Shown here piece by piece: positions 16,846 through 23,958 of a DNA stretch of 64,000 nucleotides. How positions within the stretch are numbered: position 1 is the first letter of the stretch; the number at the start of each line of letters is the position of its first letter. Under the pieces are notes generated by a model that was not told where the DNA came from, did no database searches, and saw only the letters and a program-made list of their open reading frames with translations. Source of the DNA: Saccharothrix sp. NRRL B-16348 (GTDB taxonomy: Bacteria > Actinomycetota > Actinomycetes > Mycobacteriales > Pseudonocardiaceae); assembly GCF_001280085.1 (NCBI RefSeq), contig NZ_LGED01000001.1:124001-188000 (forward strand), read 5' to 3'. A program made the position numbers and the translations under genes.

Positions 16846-17666
16846 TCCGCCAGGGCGGCCGCGACGTCGCGGAACGCCCGCTGGACGTCGGCGGAGCCGA
16901 CCACTTGGACCGCCACGTGGTCGGCGCCCGCCTCGTGGTGCTCGCGCAGGCGCCGCGCGACCCGCTCGACCGGGCCCCAGGCGACCAGGGCGTCCACCAG
17001 CCGGTCGCTGCCGCCGCCGGCCAGGTCGGCCTCGGTGAAGCCGTTGCGCAGCCAGTTGCGGGTGTGGTGCGGCCGGTCGAGGTACTCGGCCAACGCCTCC
17101 CGCCCCAGGTCACGGGCCCGTGCCGGGTCCTCCTCCAGCACCACGTGCTGCTCGGGCGCGAGCAGCACGCCCGCGCCGACGGTCTCGCGCGCTCTCGCCG
17201 TGTAGTCGGGCGTCACCAGGTAGGGGTGGGCGACACTCGTCCGGGCGGCGGCGAGCCGGAGCACCCGCGGGCCGAGCGCGGCCAGCGCCAGGCGGTCGCG
17301 CGGCACGTCCAACTCGTCCAGGTAGTGGATCAGCTTCTGGTAGGGGCTGTGATGCACCTCACCGACGAGTTCACCGTTCCCGGTGCCGATGCCGACCAGG
17401 AACCGGTCGGTCCACGCCAGCGCCCGGTAGCCGTCGTTGACCTCGCCGGCCGGGGTCGTCCAGACGTTCATCACGGCGGTCGCCACGGTGATCTTCTCGG
17501 TGGCGTCCAGGAGCTCGGAGACCGTGGCCATGACGCTGCCGTCGGGTGATCCGCCCAGCCAGAGGGCGCCGAAACCGAGCTCTTCCAGCTCCGCCGCGTC
17601 CTCGCCGCGGCCCACCCACCGCGCGGCCCGGTCCCACACGCCGTACCTGCCCAACTCGACCGTCAT
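16842..17666 (-). CDS. LLM-class F420-dependent oxidoreductase
   Basis: 274 residues, luciferase-like TIM barrel. GFGALWLGGSPDGS, TVATAVMNVWTTP, LAWTDRFLVGIGTGN and LAALGPRVLRLAA are typical of the actinobacterial probable-F420 LLM subfamily. Redox substrate unknown. ATG 17666 has GGGGAGA-type purines upstream. The end is convergent with DUF427 through a shared CTAG; the promoter side faces an aldo/keto reductase with a perfect 8-bp inverted repeat between them. Confidence 0.85.
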   Translation of the reverse strand: MTVELGRYGVWDRAARWVGRGEDAAELEELGFGALWLGGSPDGSVMATVSELLDATEKITVATAVMNVWTTPAGEVNDGYRALAWTDRFLVGIGTGNGELVGEVHHSPYQKLIHYLDELDVPRDRLALAALGPRVLRLAAARTSVAHPYLVTPDYTARARETVGAGVLLAPEQHVVLEEDPARARDLGREALAEYLDRPHHTRNWLRNGFTEADLAGGGSDRLVDALVAWGPVERVARRLREHHEAGADHVAVQVVGSADVQRAFRDVAAALAD

Positions 17667-17733
17667 TTCGTCTCCCCGCGAACTAGGTGCTGACGACTGC
17701 CAACCGCGCCGCGGCACCATTTAGTCCTGACTC

Positions 17734-17754
17734 GTCCATTCGGCGCGAATGGAC
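17734..17754. promoter_or_regulatory. Palindromic operator candidate, GTCCATTC-N5-GAATGGAC
   Basis: Perfect 8-bp arms spaced by 5 nt, 22 bp before the aldo/keto reductase start and 68 bp before the divergent LLM gene. The position suits co-regulation of both by a dimeric repressor; no regulator gene adjoins. Confidence 0.65.
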
Positions 17755-17775
17755 CACCACGCCTAGGTTCGCGAC

Positions 17776-18708
17776 ATGACGAAACTTGGAACCAGCGACC
17801 TCGACGTGTCGCGCCTGTGCCTGGGTGGCAACGTGTTCGGCTGGACCGCCGACGAGGAGTCCTCGTTCGCCGTGCTGGACGCCTACGCGCGGGCGGGCGG
17901 CAACTTCGTCGACACCGCGGACGCGTACTCGGCGTGGACCGAGGGGCACGTCGGCGGCGAGTCGGAGACCGTCATCGGCAAGTGGCTGCGCAGCCGCGGC
18001 AACCGGGACTCGATCGTGGTCGCGACCAAGGTCGGCATGCTCCGGGGCCTGGCCGACCTCAAGGCCGCCACGATCGAGCGCGCCGCCGAGGACTCTCTGC
18101 GCCGCCTCGGCGTCGACCACATCGACCTGTACTACGCGCACCAGGACGACCTCGGCACGCCGCAGGAGGAGACGCTGGCGGCGTTCGACCGGCTCGTCCG
18201 CGCCGGCAAGGTCCGGCACGTGGCCGCGTCCAACTACACCGCCGAGCGGCTCACGTCGGCGCTCGCCGTGGCCGAGCGCGAGGGGTTCGCCAAGTTCGTC
18301 GCGCTCCAGCAGGCGTACAACCTCGTCGACCGCTCCTACGAGGGCGAACTGTCCCGTGCGGTGGCCGACCACGGGCTCGTGTCCGCGCCGTACTGGGGCC
18401 TGGCGAAGGGCTTCCTGACCGGCAAGTACCGGCCGGGCGTGACGGTGGAGAGCGCACGGGCCGCCGCCGCGTCGAAGTACCTGAACGAACGCGGCCTGCG
18501 GATCCTCGCGGCGCTGGACGAGGTCGCGGGGAGTCACCACACCACCCAGGCGGCGGTCGCCCTGGCGTGGCTGGCGGTGCAGCCGACGGTCGCCTCGCCG
18601 ATCGCGTCGGCGCGCACCACCGACCAGCTCGCCGACCTGCTCCCGGCGTTGGAACTGGAGCTGAAGCCGGACGAGGTGGCGGCCCTGACCGCGGCCAGTT
18701 CCATTTAA
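17776..18708 (+). CDS. Aldo/keto reductase
   Basis: 310 residues. GTSDLDVSRLCLGGNVFGW N-terminus, FVDTADAYSAWTEG (Asp and catalytic Tyr), VVATKVG (Lys), and VDHIDLYYAHQDD (His) give the complete AKR tetrad; IASARTTDQL near the C-terminus is the NADPH-binding segment. It reduces an unknown carbonyl with NADPH. ATG 17776. Ends just before a palindromic site and an SDR gene in the same direction. Confidence 0.9.
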   Translation: MTKLGTSDLDVSRLCLGGNVFGWTADEESSFAVLDAYARAGGNFVDTADAYSAWTEGHVGGESETVIGKWLRSRGNRDSIVVATKVGMLRGLADLKAATIERAAEDSLRRLGVDHIDLYYAHQDDLGTPQEETLAAFDRLVRAGKVRHVAASNYTAERLTSALAVAEREGFAKFVALQQAYNLVDRSYEGELSRAVADHGLVSAPYWGLAKGFLTGKYRPGVTVESARAAAASKYLNERGLRILAALDEVAGSHHTTQAAVALAWLAVQPTVASPIASARTTDQLADLLPALELELKPDEVAALTAASSI

Positions 18709-18710
18709 CT

Positions 18711-18733
18711 CGCCAGTAGCTTACTGGCGGTAA
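18711..18733. promoter_or_regulatory. Overlapping palindromes upstream of SDR gene
   Basis: CGCCAGTA-GCT-TACTGGCG (18711-18729, perfect) overlaps TTAC-TGGCG-GTAA (18721-18733). Both are shapes used by TetR/GntR-type repressors. Located 48 bp before the SDR start and directly after the AKR stop. Confidence 0.6.
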
Positions 18734-18780
18734 GTTGCGTTACGGTGACCTCCTGGCTCAGACCGGCTGAGGAGGTCACC

Positions 18781-19644
18781 GTGGACGTTGCGGGCAAGGT
18801 TGTCCTGATCACTGGCGCGGCGAGGGGTATCGGCGCGGAGGTGGCGAGGCGGTTGGCCGCGAAGGGCGCGAAGCTCGCCCTGGTCGGGCTGGAGGGCGAC
18901 CAGCTGCGGGAGGTGGCCGAGCAGTGCGGCGGCAAGGCGTGGGAGGCCGACGTCACCGACTGGGAGGCGCTGGAGGCCGCGGTGAACGGCGTGGTCGACC
19001 ACTACGGCGGCATCGACGTGGTCGTCGCCAACGCGGGCATCGCCGCCACCGGTTTCATCCGGTCGATGGACCCCGCGGCGTTCGAACGGGTCATCGAGGT
19101 CAACCTGCTCGGGGTGTGGCGGACCGTGCGGACGTGCCTGCCGCACCTCATCGCGAGCCGCGGCTACTGCCTCGTGGTGTCGTCGCTGGCCGCGATCGTG
19201 CACATCCCCGGCAACGGTGCCTACTCAGCCGCGAAGGCGGGCTGCGAGGCGTTCGCGGACAGCCTGCGCGCGGAGGTGCGGCACCTCGGCGTGGACGTCG
19301 GCGTGGCGTACTTCTCGTGGATCTCTACGGACATGGTGAACAGCGCCGACGAGCACCCCGTGTTCGGCCCGCTGCGCAGCGGCATGCCGGGCCTGGCGGG
19401 CAAGAAGTACCCGGTGTCGGACGTGGGCAAGGCCGTGGTCCGGGCGATCACCCGGCGGTCGAAGGCCGTGCACGTGCCGGGCTGGGTCGGCGGCTTGAAG
19501 CTCTTCCGCGCGTTCACCCCGAAGGTGGTCGACCGGCAGGCGCCGAAGTCGGTGCCCGCGGCCGACCGCGAGATGGCGGCGAACGACCTGTCCGGTCTGG
19601 TCGGACCGGGCGGCACGGCCGCCGCCACCTCGAAGGAGCGCTAG
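18781..19644 (+). CDS. Short-chain dehydrogenase/reductase
   Basis: 287 residues. TGAARGIG (18-residue region, Rossmann nucleotide loop), NAG (VVANAGI), catalytic S-x-YSAAK (YSAAKAGCEAF), and the long ~60-residue C-terminal extension seen in mycobacterial SDRs (GWVGGLKLFRAFTPK). Reaction unknown; likely a hydrophobic alcohol/ketone. I chose GTG 18781 because AGGAGGT lies 4 nt upstream; a GTG 36 nt earlier would include the operator region. The stop shares CTAG with the convergent YCII gene. Confidence 0.88.
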   Translation: MDVAGKVVLITGAARGIGAEVARRLAAKGAKLALVGLEGDQLREVAEQCGGKAWEADVTDWEALEAAVNGVVDHYGGIDVVVANAGIAATGFIRSMDPAAFERVIEVNLLGVWRTVRTCLPHLIASRGYCLVVSSLAAIVHIPGNGAYSAAKAGCEAFADSLRAEVRHLGVDVGVAYFSWISTDMVNSADEHPVFGPLRSGMPGLAGKKYPVSDVGKAVVRAITRRSKAVHVPGWVGGLKLFRAFTPKVVDRQAPKSVPAADREMAANDLSGLVGPGGTAAATSKER

Positions 19645-19922
19645 CCGAGCCAGACGCCCATCAGGGCCTGCCACTCGTGCACGCGCGTCTCCTTCACGAC
19701 ACCGGCGGGCGTGTACGGGTCGGCGGCGAGGACGTCGCGCAGCTCGGCCTCGTCGGCGACCTCGTAGACCAGCAGGGCGCCGGACTGGTCGGCGTAGGGG
19801 CCGGACACCAGCAGCACACCCCGTTCGACCAGCGTCGCCAGGTACTCGCGGTGCGCGGGCCGGACCGCCATCCGCTCGTCCTGGTTGTCACCGAACACCA
19901 ACTCGACCGCGAACCGAGCCAT
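19641..19922 (-). CDS. YCII-related protein
   Basis: 93 residues. MARFAVELVFG, RPAHREYLATLVERGVLLVSGPYAD, and GALLVYEVADEAELRDVLAADPY are the YciI/YCII fold with the usual His-Asp pair (H in RPAHREYL; D in ADPY). Ferredoxin-like dimer, function generally unknown, sometimes a lactone hydrolase. Start ATG 19922. Divergent from the ECF sigma gene, convergent with the SDR gene through CTAG. Confidence 0.85.
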   Translation of the reverse strand: MARFAVELVFGDNQDERMAVRPAHREYLATLVERGVLLVSGPYADQSGALLVYEVADEAELRDVLAADPYTPAGVVKETRVHEWQALMGVWLG

Positions 19923-19988
19923 CGAAAGCCCACCTCCGTTGTGCAGCGCCGCGCCGAAGCTACCCCCTGAGGAGGTAACGTCTTTTCC

Positions 19989-20567
19989 GTGGTCGGTCCC
20001 GATCGGAACAGCGGCGGCATCGCGCGTGTGCAGGACACGCTGACGAACCTGCGGATCCAGGACGGCGCGGCACCGGCGCCGACCGGCCCGCTGACGCTGG
20101 AGGACCTGTACCGCCAGCACCGGATGCGGTTGGTCCGGCTGGCGCTGCTGCTGGTCGACGAGCCCGCCACGGCGGAGGACGTGGTCCAGGAGGCGTTCAC
20201 CGGCCTGTACCGCAACTGGAAGAACCTGCGGGACGCGCAGGCGGCCGTCGGCTACCTGCGGACGGCGGTCGTCAACGGCTCGCGCAGCGTGCTCCGCCGG
20301 CGCAAGACGGCTCGCGACTACACCCCGCCGCACGTGGCCAACGCCCGTTCGGCGGAGAGCCTCGCCATGCTCACCGCCGAGCACCAGGCCGTGGTGAGGG
20401 CGCTGTCCCAGCTGCCGCCGAGGCAGCGCGAGGTGCTCGTGCTGCGCTACTACGGCGACCTGTCGGAAGCCGAGATCGCCGAGGCCACCGGCATCAGCAA
20501 GGGCACCGTGAAGAGCACCGCCAGCCGCGCGCTGGACGCCCTGCAGAAGATCATGGCCGGCAACTAG
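19989..20567 (+). CDS. ECF sigma factor, SigE-family
   Basis: 192 residues. Region 2: LYRQHRMRLVRLALLLVDE then AEDVVQEAFTGLYRNW; region 4: LPPRQREVLVLRYYGDLSE, EIAEATGISKGTVKSTASRAL. This is the small SigE/SACE-type ECF group common in actinomycetes. It directs RNA polymerase to a stress or development regulon. GTG 19989 has GAGGAGGT 11 nt upstream. No anti-sigma gene follows; the next 378 bp are non-coding, so it is either an orphan or partnered elsewhere. Confidence 0.88.
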   Translation: MVGPDRNSGGIARVQDTLTNLRIQDGAAPAPTGPLTLEDLYRQHRMRLVRLALLLVDEPATAEDVVQEAFTGLYRNWKNLRDAQAAVGYLRTAVVNGSRSVLRRRKTARDYTPPHVANARSAESLAMLTAEHQAVVRALSQLPPRQREVLVLRYYGDLSEAEIAEATGISKGTVKSTASRALDALQKIMAGN

Positions 20568-20706
20568 CCCAGTCCACCGGTGTCGTCGCCGGCAGCGAGG
20601 TGGACGGCTGCCTGATCTCAGGTCAGACGATGGCGGCCCCGGCCCCGCGCGTCGGCGCACGTACGCGCGGCTGCTCGTGGAGTCGCAGGCCCTGGCCGGC
20701 CGGAAC

Positions 20707-20800
20707 GCTTCGCAGGGGTCCCCGCCCAGGGGATCCCTGTTCTTGATCCTGCCACCAAGCACCGACAGAACCCGCCCGCCGACCGCGGCCTGTGGACAAC
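20707..20800 (+). repeat. Dispersed terminator-like repeat, copy 2 (94 bp)
   Basis: GCTTCGCAGGGGTCCCC, loop GCCCA, GGGGATCCCTG (11-bp stem with one mismatch), then TTCTTGATCCTGCC, a variable stretch, GACAG, a 22-nt spacer and CTGTGGACAAC at the end. Same direction as the sigma gene that ends 139 bp upstream. The distal nonamer TGTGGACAA is the reverse complement of the DnaA box TTGTCCACA. Confidence 0.85.
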
Positions 20801-20805
20801 TCGCG

Positions 20806-20857
20806 CCCACGTCCGAGCTCACCCCACGTCCGAACTCACGCCCACGTCCGAGCAGGC
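20806..20857 (+). repeat. Three 17-18-bp direct repeats
   Basis: CCCACGTCCGAGCTCAC at 20806, CCCACGTCCGAACTCAC at 20823, CCCACGTCCGAGCAGG at 20841 (steps of 17 and 18 bp). They lie 43 bp before the DasR-type operator; about 1.6-1.7 helical turns apart, so possibly iterated activator sites. Confidence 0.75.
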
Positions 20858-20899
20858 CCTCGGCGCGTGCGCGGCCACACCCGAGTCGCCCAATCGGAC

Positions 20900-20916
20900 A
20901 CTTGGTATAGACCAAT
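20900..20916. promoter_or_regulatory. DasR-responsive element (dre) candidate
   Basis: ACTTGGTATAGACCAAT closely matches the Streptomyces DasR palindrome (ACTGGTCTAGACCAGT): TTGGT...ACCAA arms around a TATAG/CTAGA-type centre. It lies 30 bp before nagK. DasR is a GntR/HutC repressor released by glucosamine-6-phosphate, and nag genes are its best-known targets, so sequence and context agree. Confidence 0.82.
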
Positions 20917-20945
20917 GGCGGTCGGATGCCGCAGTATCGGTCCTC

Positions 20946-21845
20946 GTGGCGCGCACAAGACACGTGATAGCCGTCGACGTCGGCGGGACCGGGACGAAAG
21001 CCGCACTGGTCACCGGCACCCACGACCGGGTGACGGCGGTGAAGCAGCAGCGGCGCGCGACCAGGCCCGGCGGTGACGCCGTGGTCGAGGACGTGGCCCT
21101 CCTGGTCGACGAACTGCGCGCCGGGCACCCGGTCGAGGCGGTCGGCGTCGTCGTGCCGGGCATCGTGGACGAGGTGACCGGCACCGGCGTCTACTCCGCG
21201 AACCTCGGCTGGGCCGACTACCCGTTCCGCGACCGGATCGCGGCGGCGACGGGGCTGCCCACCGCGTTCGGCCACGACGTGCGCGCCGGTGGCCTGGCCG
21301 AACTGCGCCAGGGCAACGCGCGCGACCTGACCGACGCGGTGATCATGCCGATCGGCACGGGCATCGCCGCCGCCCTCGTCCTGGACGGCCGGGTCTCGTC
21401 CGCGCCGGGCGAGATCGGGCACGTGGACGTCGGCCACGGCGACCCGTGCGGCTGCGGCCAGACGGGTTGCGTCGAGGCGCGGGCGAGCAGCGCGGCGATC
21501 GCCCGCCGCTACACCGAACGCACGAACCGCCACGTCAACGGCGCGGCGGACGTGGCGGCGCTGCTCACCGAGGGCGACACCGAGGCGGCGGTGGTGTGGC
21601 GGGAGGCCGTCGACGCGCTCGCGAAGGGCATCCTGCTGGTAGCCGCACTGCTGGGGCCGCGTGCCGTGGTGCTGGGCGGCGGGCTGGCGCTGGCGGGTCC
21701 GAAGCTGACGGATCCGCTGGGCGGACGACTGGACGAGCTGATCACGTTCCAGCGACGCCCGGAACTGCGGCTGGCGGCGTTGGGCGACGAGGCCGGGTGC
21801 CTCGGTGCCGCGCTGCTGGCCATCGACATGCTGGAGGAAAGATGA
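20946..21845 (+). CDS. nagK: ROK-family N-acetylglucosamine kinase
   Basis: 299 residues. ATP phosphate loop DVGGTGTKAAL at 11-21; sugar site GHDVRAGGLAEL; second phosphate loop PIGTGIAAAL; and the ROK zinc motif GHVDVGHGDPCGCGQTGCVE (one His, three Cys). It should phosphorylate GlcNAc to GlcNAc-6-phosphate in the cytoplasm, consistent with the nagA gene overlapping its stop (ATGA) and with the DasR-type operator upstream. Glucokinase-like specificity cannot be fully excluded from sequence. GTG start at 20946. Confidence 0.85.
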   Translation: MARTRHVIAVDVGGTGTKAALVTGTHDRVTAVKQQRRATRPGGDAVVEDVALLVDELRAGHPVEAVGVVVPGIVDEVTGTGVYSANLGWADYPFRDRIAAATGLPTAFGHDVRAGGLAELRQGNARDLTDAVIMPIGTGIAAALVLDGRVSSAPGEIGHVDVGHGDPCGCGQTGCVEARASSAAIARRYTERTNRHVNGAADVAALLTEGDTEAAVVWREAVDALAKGILLVAALLGPRAVVLGGGLALAGPKLTDPLGGRLDELITFQRRPELRLAALGDEAGCLGAALLAIDMLEER

Positions 21846-22999
21846 GCACGTGGGGTGGACCCGTTGACGTGACCCTGACCGGTGGTCGGGTCGTCACGCC
21901 CGACGGGGTGCTCGAACAGGGGTGGGTGGCGGTGCGGGACGGCCTGATCGCGGCCGTCGGGGAGGGCGCGACGCCGGACGGACCGACCACGGACGTGAAC
22001 GGCGGCTGGCTGGTGCCGGGCTTCGTCGACATCCACTGCCACGGCGGCGGTGGCGAGGCGTTCACCAGCGCCGACCCGGCCCGGGTGATCAAGGCGGCGA
22101 ACGCGCACCGCAGGCACGGCACGACCACGCTGCTGGCGAGCCTGGTGTCGAGGCCGATCCCGGAGCTGGCCGACCAGGTGAAGGCGCTGACCGAGCTGGT
22201 GCGGGACAACGTGGTCGCGGGCATCCACCTGGAGGGCCCGTTCCTGTCCGCCGCGCGGTGCGGCGCGCACGACCCGGCGATCCTCCGCCCACCGGACCGG
22301 GCCTCGATCGACAAGCTGCTCGACGCGGGCGGCGGCGCGGTCCGCATGATCACCGTGGCGCCCGAGCTGGAGCACGGCGTGGACGCGGTGCGGCACCTCG
22401 TGGCCAACGACGTCCTGGCCGCGATCGGCCACACCGACGCCACCGAGGCGCAGATCCGGCCTGCCGTCGAGGCGGGCGCGACCGTCGCCACGCACCTGTT
22501 CAACGGGATGCGCCCGCTGCACCACCGCGAGCCGGGCCCGATCGGCGCGCTGCTGGACGACGAGCGCGTCACGGTCGAGCTGATCTGCGACCTGGTGCAC
22601 CTGCACCCCACCGCCGTGCGCCTCGCCGCGCGGCACGCGGGCGTGCACCGGACCGTGCTGGTCACCGACGCGATCGCGGCGGCGGGCGTGGGTGACGGCG
22701 TCTACGACGTGGGCGGCCTGGAAGTGCGGGTGGTGGACGGCGTGCCGACGCTGGCCGGTGGCGCGTCCCTGGCGGGCAGCACGCTGACCATGGACGCCGC
22801 GTTCCGCAACGCGGTGCAGTCGTGCGGCCTGACCGTCGAGGAGGCCGTGCACGCCACCTCGACCCGGCCCGCACGGCTGCTCGGCCTGCAGGACCGCACG
22901 GGTGAGCTGCGCGCCGGTCTCGCGGCCGACGTCGTGGTGCTGGACACCGAGCTGAAGCCGCGCGAGGTGATGAGCCGGGGCGCGTGGGTGAAAGACTGA
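21842..22999 (+). CDS. nagA: N-acetylglucosamine-6-phosphate deacetylase
   Basis: 385 residues, amidohydrolase superfamily. H65-C-H67 metal pair in FVDIHCHGGGG, HLEGPFLS (metal Glu), AIGHTDA and THLFNGMRPLHHREPG (metal His and substrate loop), LVTDAIAAAG (catalytic Asp). It converts GlcNAc-6-P to GlcN-6-P and acetate, the step that makes the DasR inducer. Translationally coupled to nagK. Followed 4 bp later by a small membrane protein gene on the same strand. Confidence 0.93.
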   Translation: MSTWGGPVDVTLTGGRVVTPDGVLEQGWVAVRDGLIAAVGEGATPDGPTTDVNGGWLVPGFVDIHCHGGGGEAFTSADPARVIKAANAHRRHGTTTLLASLVSRPIPELADQVKALTELVRDNVVAGIHLEGPFLSAARCGAHDPAILRPPDRASIDKLLDAGGGAVRMITVAPELEHGVDAVRHLVANDVLAAIGHTDATEAQIRPAVEAGATVATHLFNGMRPLHHREPGPIGALLDDERVTVELICDLVHLHPTAVRLAARHAGVHRTVLVTDAIAAAGVGDGVYDVGGLEVRVVDGVPTLAGGASLAGSTLTMDAAFRNAVQSCGLTVEEAVHATSTRPARLLGLQDRTGELRAGLAADVVVLDTELKPREVMSRGAWVKD

Positions 23000-23003
23000 G
23001 CCG

Positions 23004-23189
23004 GTGCCCGAAGACCACGAGAAGCTGGTGGCCGACGCGTTGCGCGCCCAGGCCACCAGCTCCGGCGCGCACCCCCACCTGCCGGTGCGGCGGGTCCGCC
23101 CGGCGTTGGGCGCGGGGTGGGTGCTGCTGCTGGCGGTGCTGCTCGGGCTGGCGGCGGGCACGGTCGTGGCGGTCATGACGCTCAGGTAG
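23004..23189 (+). CDS. 61-residue single-span membrane protein
   Basis: MPEDHEKLVADALRAQATSS, a basic linker PVRRVRPAL, then one membrane helix GWVLLLAVLLGLAAGTVVAV ending in MTLR. GTG 23004 begins 5 bp after the nagA stop with GAGCC only as a Shine-Dalgarno, so translation probably depends on coupling. No recognised family. It is the last gene of the nagK-nagA operon by spacing. Confidence 0.6.
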   Translation: MPEDHEKLVADALRAQATSSGAHPHLPVRRVRPALGAGWVLLLAVLLGLAAGTVVAVMTLR

Positions 23190-23199
23190 TGCCTGTACC

Positions 23200-23940
23200 G
23201 TGGTCGCCGTGACGGTCGCGCTCACCTCTTCCACGGTTGCCCTTGGTCCCGAATGGCTCGACCCGCAGGTCCTGCTCCAAGGGCTCGGGCCGTACATGCT
23301 GGTCGGGCTGTGCTTCATCGTCTTCGCGGAGTGCGGCCTGCTGGTGGGCTTCTTCCTGCCCGGCGACTCGCTGCTGTTCACCGCGGGCCTGTTCGTGGCC
23401 TCGGGGGTGTTGGAGTACCCGCTGTGGCTGGTGTGCCTGCTGCTCACGGTGTGCGCGCTGGCGGGCAACGTGGTCGGCTACTGGATCGGACACCGGGCGG
23501 GACCGGCGCTGTTCAGCAAGCCCGAGTCGAAGATCTTCAAGAAGGAGTACGTCGACAAGACGCACGAGTTCTTCGACAAGTACGGCGCCCGCGCGATCGT
23601 GATGGCGCGGTTCGTGCCGATCGTGCGCACGTTCATCACCGCCATGGCGGGCGTGGGCCGGATGGACGCGCGCAAGTACTTCACGTACTCCCTGATCGGC
23701 GGCATCGCGTGGGCCGCGGGGCTCACGGTCCTCGGCTACTTCCTCGGCCAGATCCCGTTCGTGCGCGAGAACCTCGAGCTGATGCTGATCCTGATCGTGC
23801 TGCTCTCGGTGGTGCCGATCATCATCGAGGTCGTCAAGGCGCGGCGGGAGAAGAAGACGCTGCTCGCGCAGGAGGCGTCCGACATCACCCAGGTCATCGA
23901 CCGGGTGGACGAGACGCAGCGCATCAAGCCCCTCGACTGA
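23200..23940 (+). CDS. dedA: DedA family membrane protein
   Basis: 246 residues (from GTG 23200; GTG 23209 also possible). Typical DedA/SNARE-associated order: FAECGLLVGFFLPGDSLLFTAG, GNVVGYWIGHRAG, then the G-x(3)-R motif region RFVPIVRTFITAMAGVGRM, and GGIAWAAGLTVLGYFLG; about five membrane segments, with a charged C-terminal tail. DedA proteins are thought to move lipid carriers such as undecaprenyl phosphate or phosphatidylethanolamine across the membrane. A second paralogue lies at 25472. Follows fba/nag genes as Rv0364 follows fba (from memory). Confidence 0.9.
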   Translation: MVAVTVALTSSTVALGPEWLDPQVLLQGLGPYMLVGLCFIVFAECGLLVGFFLPGDSLLFTAGLFVASGVLEYPLWLVCLLLTVCALAGNVVGYWIGHRAGPALFSKPESKIFKKEYVDKTHEFFDKYGARAIVMARFVPIVRTFITAMAGVGRMDARKYFTYSLIGGIAWAAGLTVLGYFLGQIPFVRENLELMLILIVLLSVVPIIIEVVKARREKKTLLAQEASDITQVIDRVDETQRIKPLD

Positions 23941-23958
23941 CCGCCCCGGCAGCGGCCA

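Larger units (their letters stand above)
20568..20945. other. 378-bp gap with repeat, direct repeats and DasR-type operator
   Basis: No convincing gene. A short open frame (20677-20910) is explained by repeat sequence. The gap holds dispersed-repeat copy 2 (20707-20800), three 17-18-bp direct repeats (20806-20857) and the operator at 20900-20916 that controls nagK-nagA. Confidence 0.8.

Noticed and set aside
20677..20910. Short protein-coding ORF (77 residues)
   Set aside because: It coincides with repeat copy 2 and the direct repeats, has no Shine-Dalgarno and no protein-like composition.
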